Positions 22,801 to 27,797 of a DNA stretch of 27,797 bases are shown piece after piece. Origin of the DNA: Silene noctiflora (Eukaryota > Streptophyta > Magnoliopsida > Caryophyllales > Caryophyllaceae); assembly GCA_009801015.1 (NCBI GenBank), contig VHZZ01002974.1, positions 64,794 to 92,590 of the forward strand. Reading direction: 5' to 3'. How positions within the stretch are numbered: position 1 is the stretch's first letter; the number at the start of each line of letters is the position of its first letter. The notes beneath the pieces were generated by a model, which saw only the letters and a list, made by a program, of their open reading frames with translations, was not told the DNA's origin and made no database searches. The translations under genes were made by a program, and so were the position numbers.

Positions 22801-23381
22801 GTGGACCAAATTGAGTGTGAATGATCAAATTTCTCATCAAATACATTCATAAAATAGAAAGGACAACAATTGACTAAGACTCCACAAAATGGAATAGAAC
22901 AACAAATGACCAGGACGGAGGGAGTATTTGTTTTGCTTTGTTTTAAAGGGATTAAACTTACTTTTACTGTTTTTTTCCTCTTTTGCCGACGGGAGTTCAT
23001 AACAAGATGTTAATGTCTTCGGCTTGAAATAGACAAGGATTATGTTTTCATCGATGTAATTTGTATAAGGCAAATATAATCAAATTATTTTGGAGGTTTA
23101 TTGTTTGATTATGTTAAAACGTTTTTTGGTCTAAAATAACAAGTCAGTTTTGATGCCGACGGGTTTCAGACCCAGCTCATGAATACCTCCTCAAAGCAGC
23201 GTTAGCTAGCTGATATCTGCCGGTAGTGGTTTAAATGTGTGAGGAGTGCAGTTCTTGATTGTGTCTGAACTGCAGGTCATTGGAAGGGATTACTAGCAAA
23301 CGATTGAAGCCTGATTATCCTCAGGTTTTACAGCAAATGCCATCTTCAAGATTTCCGAGGAATGCTTCTCCCGTGCCTTGA
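10892..23381 (+). CDS. CPL1: RNA polymerase II CTD phosphatase-like protein, CPL1/FIERY2 type (17 exons, 993 aa)
   Basis: Exons: 10892-11191, 12456-12932, 13199-13409, 13517-13674, 13756-13826, 14000-14105, 14212-14295, 14453-15142, 15393-15456, 19376-19503, 19596-19649, 20559-20655, 21417-21634, 21739-21822, 22389-22454, 22541-22608 and 23276-23381. All borders are GT-AG, the frame is unbroken, and length is close to Arabidopsis CPL1 (967 aa, from memory). The FCP1-type phosphatase domain (about 150-390) has the aspartyl-phosphate motif DLDET (155-159; Asp155 nucleophile, Asp157 acid/base) and the metal-binding IDD (352-354) before RLKVW. A Pro/Gly/Ser-rich linker (about 470-720) holds [19 protein letters not shown]. 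Two dsRNA-binding domains follow (about 740-813 and 877-948, the latter ending AAKKALSSL), then a basic KRLKPDYPQ tail, probably a nuclear signal. The family dephosphorylates Ser5-P of the polymerase CTD and the microRNA cofactor HYL1, and represses stress genes. Intron 9 is 3.9 kb. Orthology with CPL1 rather than CPL2 rests on the two dsRBDs. Confidence 0.93.
11340..12360. repeat. Degenerate repeats filling intron 1 of the CPL1-like gene
   Basis: Motifs of the type GAACTGGGTTNNTTATGGATGCTGAA followed by CTAGATGAACAAA recur near 11346, 11435, 11824 and 12028. GATGAACAAGAGTTGTGATTTG and variants recur near 11591, 11734 and 11959. The phrase ACTATCTGGGATTT occurs twice within 60 bp (about 11615 and 11657). 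The intron seems to have grown by local duplication followed by decay. A Stowaway-like right end (GGGACGGAGGGAGTA, about 11491-11505) lies inside it without a visible partner. Confidence 0.5.
14873..14940 (+). repeat. Coding Gly-Pro repeat in exon 8
   Basis: CCTGGTCC-type hexamer-like units encode a run of alternating Gly-Pro residues ([12 protein letters not shown] then VQAPGPV, about residues 610-631) in the disordered linker between phosphatase and RNA-binding parts. It is in frame and part of the CDS. Such tracts often vary in length between related species. Confidence 0.7.
15215..15318. mobile_element. Short Stowaway-like MITE in intron 8
   Basis: TA at 15213-15214 is followed by TTTTCTTTGTCCCAC. 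The right end GTGGGACAGAG precedes TA at 15319-15320. The right end reverse-complements to CTCTGTCCCAC, matching the left over TTTGTCCCAC/CTCTGTCCCAC. About 104 bp, non-coding, wholly inside intron 8 of the phosphatase gene. Confidence 0.55.
15457..19375 (+). other. 3.9-kb intron 9 of the CPL1-like gene
   Basis: The donor is AAAG|GTAATC and the acceptor TTTTTCAAAG|GTGATG; both exons meet in phase 1. The intron is by far the longest in the gene. It includes a block at 16300-16570 unlike the T-rich surroundings (starting GGGTAAGGTTGCGTGCATCC, which resembles conserved stretches of plant SINEs, from memory). It also includes an exon-like open segment at 16619-16770 and a stronger exon candidate at 17131-17303. 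From about 17410 to 19370 it is ordinary T-rich sequence in which I recognise nothing. Confidence 0.7.
17131..17303 (+). other. Candidate alternative terminal exon of the CPL1-like gene
   Basis: A long T/C-rich tract ending in TTTATCCTAG forms a strong acceptor before 17131. Joined to exon 9 (which ends in phase 1), the segment continues the frame for 57 codons, beginning [10 protein letters not shown] and including [10 protein letters not shown] and HHFFTWPRR, to a TAG at 17301-17303. An AATAAA lies at 17400-17405. If used, the product would be about 777 residues, with the phosphatase domain and linker but neither dsRNA-binding domain nor the basic tail. I do not recognise the 57 residues. 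It could instead be a fragment of another gene inserted in the intron. Confidence 0.35.
19650..20558 (+). other. Intron 11 of the CPL1-like gene, nothing recognised
   Basis: T-rich intronic sequence splitting the first dsRNA-binding domain. No terminal repeats, open frame or RNA motif stands out. One N at about 20501. Confidence 0.6.
20774..20800. mobile_element. Stowaway-like left end fragment in intron 12
   Basis: TACTTCCTTCATTCCAGTGATTC resembles the YTCCYTCCATTCC left terminus of Stowaway elements after TA. No matching right end was found before the next exon, so this is a remnant. Confidence 0.3.
21052..21128 (+). repeat. CPL1: 77-bp exact copy of the exon 15 / intron 15 junction, in intron 12
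   Basis: These 77 bases are identical to 22421-22497. They contain the last 34 bases of exon 15 (coding [10 protein letters not shown]), its GT donor and the following intron. This copy lies in intron 12, 1,369 bp upstream in the same orientation. It has a donor but no matching exon start, so it is not a functional exon as it stands. Confidence 0.9.
22078..22125. repeat. 48-bp inverted-repeat element in intron 14
   Basis: ATACTCCGTA at 22078-22087 and its exact reverse complement TACGGAGTAT at 22116-22125 enclose 28 bases. ACTCCGTA also appears near 21691 and, with variation, near 24318. This looks like a very short MITE or MITE end pair. Confidence 0.5.
22421..22497 (+). repeat. CPL1: 77-bp repeat, resident copy at the exon 15 donor
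   Basis: Partner of 21052-21128. Here the sequence completes exon 15, which supplies the middle of the second dsRNA-binding domain, and is preceded by the exon's genuine acceptor. The coding continuity shows this is the original location. Confidence 0.9.
22613..22712. repeat. Left copy of a 100-bp duplication in intron 16
   Basis: Runs from GTATTTGCTTTGCTTTG just inside the exon 16 donor to TGTCTTCGGCTTG. It is repeated with a few changes at 22924-23026. The two copies bracket the MITE at 22720-22924. Confidence 0.8.
22720..22924. mobile_element. Stowaway MITE in intron 16
   Basis: This 205-bp element has termini CTCCCTCCGCCCCGGTCA and GACCAGGACGGAGGGAG, which are near-perfect inverted repeats. 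TA lies at 22718-22719 and 22925-22926. The inverted complementarity extends inward (CAATTGTTGTCC near the left, GGACAACAATTG near 22861), so the transcript could fold into a hairpin. CTCCCTCCGT ends and TA targets are diagnostic of Stowaway (Tc1/mariner) MITEs. It lies between two copies of a duplicated intron segment. Confidence 0.85.
22924..23026. repeat. Right copy of the 100-bp duplication in intron 16
   Basis: Runs from GTATTTGTTTTGCTTTG to TGTCTTCGGCTTG, matching 22613-22712 apart from small indels and substitutions near the middle. Its first TA coincides with the MITE target site. Confidence 0.8.
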
Positions 23382-24300
23382 AAATTGGTGTGTATATATA
23401 ATCTAGAGAGTATTATTTTCTCCTGAGAGTTCGGTTTCCTGAAGGGGTTTAAAAACGATCCCCGATTTTCAAGATGAGCTCAGATAATGTTTGCTTGTGT
23501 CAATGGTAAGATATTGTTGTGATTGGAAATCGAAACCAGAGTCCTCTTTGAGGTTTTGACTTCCCCTGGGATTTGCTGAACAAGACTGGGATTTTGTCGG
23601 GATCCCCGATTTTCAAGATGAGCTCAGATAATGTTTGCTTGTGTCAACGGTAAGATATTGTAGTGATTAGAAGTCGAAACCAGAGTCCTCTTCGAGGCTT
23701 TGACTTCCCCTGGATTTTGCTGAACAAGACTGGGGTTTTGTCGACCCTTCCGAATCCTCAGGGATGCATAGGAGAGGATTTTCCAGTCCAGGCTGGTCAT
23801 TTTGGAGTCGGAGCCCCAGATTGCTGCTGTTCATGAATGTCTTGAATATCAACCTCCAAGCGTTCAAGAGTCAGGTTAATGCACATTCAGGCAATAGATA
23901 CTTTATTGCATTTAGGATGTTGCTGACGAAGACACAGTCATACAAGTCTTGTTTCTTTGTACTCTTAACGATTTAGGTATCGGCCAAGCTTGCATGCAGA
24001 TGATGGGGAAATCAACTTTTTGACGTGACAGAAAGCATCCAACTGCCGCTGCTTCTGGCTATTTCCTTCTGTTCAGTTCTAATTCGGCAAATCAAGTTAT
24101 CAACAAACCGAATTTGGATGTCTTAGTCGACTCAGACCTGAATTTTGGAAGGATTAGGATATAGAACGGACAATGTGGGGTGCAGTGGATTCGAATTGAG
24201 CTGGCCGAGAACACAAGAGAAAAAGGAAGCATATATTGCTCTTGTTTAGGTTTTGCTGTATTACTGTCAATTTTATTTCATTCATCATTGGTACAAGCAC
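23382..24300 (+). other. CPL1: Probable 3' UTR of the CPL1-like gene
   Basis: Less AT-rich than the intergenic sequence downstream, consistent with transcribed sequence. GTAAGA donors at about 23506 and 23650 and a T-rich acceptor-like TTAACGATTTAG at about 23977 would allow a 3' UTR intron. No canonical AATAAA was located, so the 3' end is not defined. Confidence 0.4.
23457..23743. repeat. 144-bp tandem duplication in the probable 3' UTR
   Basis: Copy 1 is 23457-23600 and copy 2 is 23601-23743. Both start GATCCCCGATTTTCAAGATG and end near GGNTTTTGTCG. I count about eight substitutions (roughly 94% identity), so the duplication is not new. Each copy carries a GGTAAGATATTG segment resembling a splice donor. 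Confidence 0.9.
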
Positions 24301-24620
24301 ATCTAATCGTGTCTGATACTCCGTCCATGTAAACCATTTGTAAAGAATAGAAAAGGTAAATATTTAATTGCAAAGATTTGGCTTATTCTTTTAGTAGATA
24401 GGAGTTAGTTAATTGCAAAGATTTGTTCAAGTTTTTGAAATTAATTAATTATTTAAAATTTTCCTCGTATATTTTGGTAAACGTAGTGAAATTACTTAAA
24501 TAAAAATTGTTGGACAAAATATATCTCTTCATTGATTTTGTTAAGCCATTTTCAAAGATTAGATTGTATTGTACTTGCTTGATTTTGATGTTCTGAAAAT
24601 TTCACCCATTGGGTATCGGT

Positions 24621-24663
24621 CATCGGAATACTTATTACATGTAGTACAATAAGTATTCCGATG
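24621..24663. repeat. Perfect 16-bp inverted repeat (hairpin)
   Basis: CATCGGAATACTTATT (24621-24636) and its exact reverse complement (24648-24663) flank an 11-base loop ACATGTAGTAC. It lies about 1.3 kb downstream of the phosphatase stop codon. It could be a transposon remnant or a foldable transcript; no target duplication was identified. Confidence 0.75.
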
Positions 24664-24791
24664 AGAGGCCAGTCATAAGGTGTTCGATTAGGCTGTCATA
24701 ATCAATGTCAAATAACTATCAATGTCATATTCTTAATGTTTCAATTCTATGTGCTTCTTAGGTCTAATAGTGTATATATATCTACTCATAA

Positions 24792-25172
24792 GACCATCCG
24801 CATCCATCATCATATAATTCCATCACTTTACTCTTTTTTATCATTTATCTATCTTAATCGCCTATCCACCTTAGTTTTTCTCCCAACCCCAAACAAATTT
24901 TTATCATCCTGCCCCACAAGCCCGCACATTCTTTATTTAACAAAAAAAATTAACTAAAATAAGCCTACAAGTTGCACAAATTAATGGTTTGTTTTCAATT
25001 AAATATTGCTTTTAATGCACTGAACCCTATGCATTTGCATCATTTTTATCTCCGGGACAACAGTGAAAAGCATCACATTCACAATTACTCTCATACACTA
25101 ATGTGTGCAACCCACAATCACTTTACCAAATTTTTCATCATTTTTGCAAAGTGATTGCCAATGTGGGTGGTC
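24792..25172. mobile_element. PIF/Harbinger-like MITE with TAA target duplication
   Basis: This 381-bp element is flanked by TAA at 24789-24791 and 25173-25175. The left end is GACCATCCGCATCC. The right end, CAATGTGGGTGGTC, reverse-complements to GACCACCCACATTG, so the termini agree at 10 of 14 positions. The C/T-rich interior produces spurious open frames but no recognisable protein. Confidence 0.6.
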
Positions 25173-25175
25173 TAA

Positions 25176-26540
25176 GTTAACCATTTTGACAAAACGAATT
25201 GTCTCTCTTAAGATAATTATATCTATTTAAAATATAAAACGAGTCAAATACATTAGTGAATAAGCTTCTTACATGGTCAGGCCCAAATAAATCCAATTGA
25301 TAATTTGTTGGAAATTTGTGACCTCATAACTCAAAAGTAAAATGCATTGAAGGTGGGCTTATACACATTAAGCCCCATGGCCCATGGGTCTTTTTACTAG
25401 TATCAACCCCTTTTGGATCCCCTAATTACTAGCCCAAAAAAGCTAACTATGAAAATTAAGTATTGCTAATTTACACATCCGGAATATTATTATTTTCCGT
25501 TTCTATTAATTTTAAGCAACTTTTTTATAGGAATGTTCTATATTATAAGACAGTTTCAATAGGAAAATAGCCCAAAATTAGCATTTTGTTTTATTTATAT
25601 TTTAACTTCATTTTAATAATTTGTTATCTTATGATAAATACCAACATATTTAAATCTATAATTTATCAAAATAAAATATTTGATTATCAAAATAAAACAT
25701 TTCACAAATTTTTTAACTAATTTATGTGGATTTTTCTGTTATTGGGCTAGTCCAATACATAAAATGATCTTATCAAATAATATGTGATTAATTTTTTAAG
25801 ACTTAAAAAATGAGACAGAGCGGGGCTTTAGAAATACAAAGGGGAAAACCAACAATACACACTCGATACTATTTTCTTTTTCTCGTTTATTTTTCAAATC
25901 TTAATGATCTAGATATTATCCCGAAACAATTTAATGATCATAACATTAAGTAATGGATGATGATGTGTAAGAGAATAATATATTAAAACGAACCTATTTA
26001 GAGATAATGGACCTTTCATTACTTTTGAGGTAATGGAAATGATCCTAACTCTTAGAACTCGAGGTTTCATAATTTCTCTAATAGTAAGTTATTGCGTGTG
26101 ACGGTTGTATCGTGCTACAAAGAAAAATGACCACTATAAATAAACAGTAACCATTTTTTTGTCAAAAAATGACCACTATTAAATAGTGGTTATTTTAAGT
26201 AATCATTTTTTTTACATAAAATGATCATTTTTATCGTTAAATAATTACTTTTCCGATAATCGCACCATACATATAATTTCTCAACTCAAATTTCAAATAA
26301 TTTATTTTGTTCAAGAACAATAAAGGAGCAATCATTCAATTAAGGATCTTGTTCTGTTCTTCATAAAGCCATAAAAGTTTGGCCTTTTACATATTTGAAG
26401 AGCCACTCCTTAGAAGGCCATCTTCTAGATATGTTATCCCAAGCTATAAGACCCATTACATGCCACCTAAATTAGTTAGGATCCTCTTCGTCAAAAGGTA
26501 TAATCCGTGTTAAAATTAAAACGAAACAAATATATTCTTG
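25176..26540. other. AT-rich intergenic, no gene seen
   Basis: No supported reading frame. A segment at 26090-26275 contains a small palindrome (CCACTATTAAATAGTGG, 26171-26187) and repeated AATGATCA/AATGACCA motifs. Weakly inverted ends (TGTGACGGTTGTATCG near 26097, CGATAATCGCACCATACA near 26254) might mark a decayed transposon. Confidence 0.4.
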
Positions 26541-26548
26541 GTCTGAAT

Positions 26549-27033
26549 TAGAGCTGGCAAGTCTGACCAGACCCGAGTGACCCGATCCGAACCCGATCCG
26601 ATAGAACCCGAAAATATTGTGACTCGAAACCGACCCGATGATGATCGTAACCCGACATGACCCGATTATCACAGACCCGAACCCGACCCGATATTGATCC
26701 GACCCGATACTGACCCGATTAAATTGATGACCCAACAATTATTAAGCTTAATTTTGATCAAAATGAAAGTGATTTTGTGTTAAGATTGATACGTTTGACC
26801 TAATAATGAAATAATTAAACGAAATAATAGGTTAAAAACTAAATTTAATGGTTAAAAATTGTAGTAATGCGATTAAGTAGTCGGGCCTGATAATGACCCG
26901 ACCCATACCGATACATCATTTGACCCGAAACGACCCGACCCGATAACGACCCGAAAGGGTAGGCTGACCGATATGACCCGACCCGACTTGACCCGATCCA
27001 AACCCGACCCGACCGACCCCATTGTCACCTCTA
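26549..27033. mobile_element. hAT-like element with ACCCG subterminal repeats
   Basis: The ends are TAGAGCTGGCAA (26549) and TTGTCACCTCTA (to 27033), which reverse-complements to TAGAGGTGACAA. They match each other and the two hAT MITEs upstream. Dense GACCCGA/ACCCGATC repeats fill both sides (about 26570-26720 and 26885-27015) around an AT-rich centre. Expected 8-bp duplications are not conserved (GTCTGAAT against GTACTCTG), so the insertion is old or rearranged. The minus-strand open frame here is only repeat translation. Confidence 0.6.
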
Positions 27034-27036
27034 GTA

Positions 27037-27167
27037 CTCTGAACTGAGTTGAAATGATCTGAATAGGACTGAAGTAAGTTAAATGGAGTCGAACTGAATT
27101 GAAATAAGTTAAGCTGAACTTAAGTCATCTAAATAAAAACTAAAATTAAACCGAAAAGAACAAGACC
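27037..27167. repeat. CTGAA-rich block, element end
   Basis: Variants of CTGAA/TTGAA recur about every 10 bases, ending with CCGAAAAGAACAAGACC. This resembles the terminus at 191-207, suggesting two diverged members of one family at either end of the window. A possible left partner, GATCTTGTTCTGTTC near 26346, is too weak to assert. Confidence 0.4.
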
Positions 27168-27590
27168 ATATATATATAGAAGTTAGGACAAACATTTTAT
27201 TACTATCTAGATATCTTTCGTTTATCACACTTAACATATTAATTCCGGTTTAAATTTATAATAAATATTAACGTCTTAAACAATAATTTATCGACAAATT
27301 AAGGCCAAACAAGGATAAGGATTATATCATGACGAGATGTACAAAAAAGTACTCGAAATAAAATGTTGGTACAATGATTTGGCTTAAGACCAATACGTGG
27401 CTCATGACATATTTCAGCCTCATATTTCCCATGCATGGTTCTGCAAACCAAATACAATTAATTCCCATGGTTTGGGTGTAGACCTCAATTACGTAAGATT
27501 CCACCACTGATTACGATTGTCACCCCACACTATTATTTATAAATAACAATGTCTTGGTACTTTCTAGTACAACTGTCCTACGATTGCTGG
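27168..27590. other. AT-rich intergenic, nothing recognised
   Basis: No gene, RNA or bounded repeat is supported here. Confidence 0.45.
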
Positions 27591-27797
27591 CTTCCTCCAT
27601 TCAACTCAACATTGCATATATGCTTTATGCACAAATATTAAGAAAACTATATTATAGTGTTAAAAGTACAACAAGTAGATGGAAAATGTTGGTATTGTAT
27701 GTAAAAGTGGGCCTTAATAGTGTTATTATAGTACTATAGTATTAAAAGTACAACCAAATAAGGAAAGGTGTTATGTGGAGTTGAATGGACGGAAAAG
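27591..27797. mobile_element. Probable MITE at the right window edge
   Basis: CTTCCTCCATTCAACTCAACATTG (27591-27614) is inversely repeated by TTATGTGGAGTTGAATGGACGGAAAAG (27771-27797), which shares an exact CATTCAACTC core. The interior is AT-rich and repeats TTAAAAGTACAAC near 27660 and 27742. The outer boundary and target duplication fall at or beyond the window edge. Confidence 0.45.

Noticed and set aside
22559..23073. Several overlapping minus-strand open frames
   Set aside because: They repeat because the underlying 100-bp intron segment is duplicated around a MITE; their shared residues are translations of that repeat.
24736..25154. Two + strand open frames of 60-73 codons
   Set aside because: Low-complexity C/T-rich translation within a TAA-flanked MITE, with no domain or splice context.
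26472..26738. Minus-strand frame rich in GSVSS/SGLVRL-like residues
   Set aside because: It is the translation of the ACCCG repeat array of a hAT-like element.

Overview
The window is nuclear DNA of a flowering plant. It holds two intron-rich protein-coding genes on the + strand, set in AT-rich intergenic sequence packed with small non-autonomous transposons. Protein similarity recalled from memory (Arabidopsis CPL1-type phosphatase, plant epoxide hydrolases) points to a eudicot. The recurring ACTCCGTA/TACGGAGT motifs and the TTCAG-rich elements would fit Caryophyllales (Amaranthaceae sensu lato), but that placement is an inference. Scattered N bases suggest a draft assembly.

Layout: 1-5300 is intergenic. 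It contains the end of a TTCAG-rich element, a Stowaway-like MITE, a family of about four related repeat copies with a TAA-flanked MITE between them, an AT-rich minisatellite, and a tRNA-derived SINE. Positions 5363-7956 hold a complete five-exon gene for a 312-residue soluble epoxide hydrolase-like alpha/beta hydrolase. Positions 7957-10260 are intergenic, with two hAT-type MITEs (one with a perfect 8-bp target duplication) and PIF/Harbinger-like MITEs. Positions 10892-23381 hold a complete 17-exon gene for a 993-residue RNA polymerase II CTD phosphatase of the CPL1/FIERY2 type. It has an N-terminal DLDET phosphatase domain, a Pro/Gly-rich linker and two C-terminal double-stranded-RNA-binding domains. 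Every splice phase I assigned joins without a frame break. Positions 23382-27797 hold its 3' UTR and AT-rich intergenic sequence with a perfect hairpin, another TAA-flanked MITE, a hAT element built of ACCCG repeats, and an inverted-repeat element at the right edge.

The two genes have no obvious functional link. The most interesting structure is inside the phosphatase gene. The 3.9-kb intron 9 contains a well-formed acceptor followed by a reading frame in phase with exon 9, a stop and an AATAAA, which would make a shorter protein without RNA-binding domains. A 77-bp segment spanning the end of exon 15 and its splice donor is repeated identically in intron 12. The intron 16 sequence is duplicated on both sides of a Stowaway MITE. 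The 3' UTR carries a 144-bp tandem duplication that copies a potential splice donor. I found no clearly unprecedented system; no tRNA, rRNA, CRISPR array or autonomous transposon is visible.
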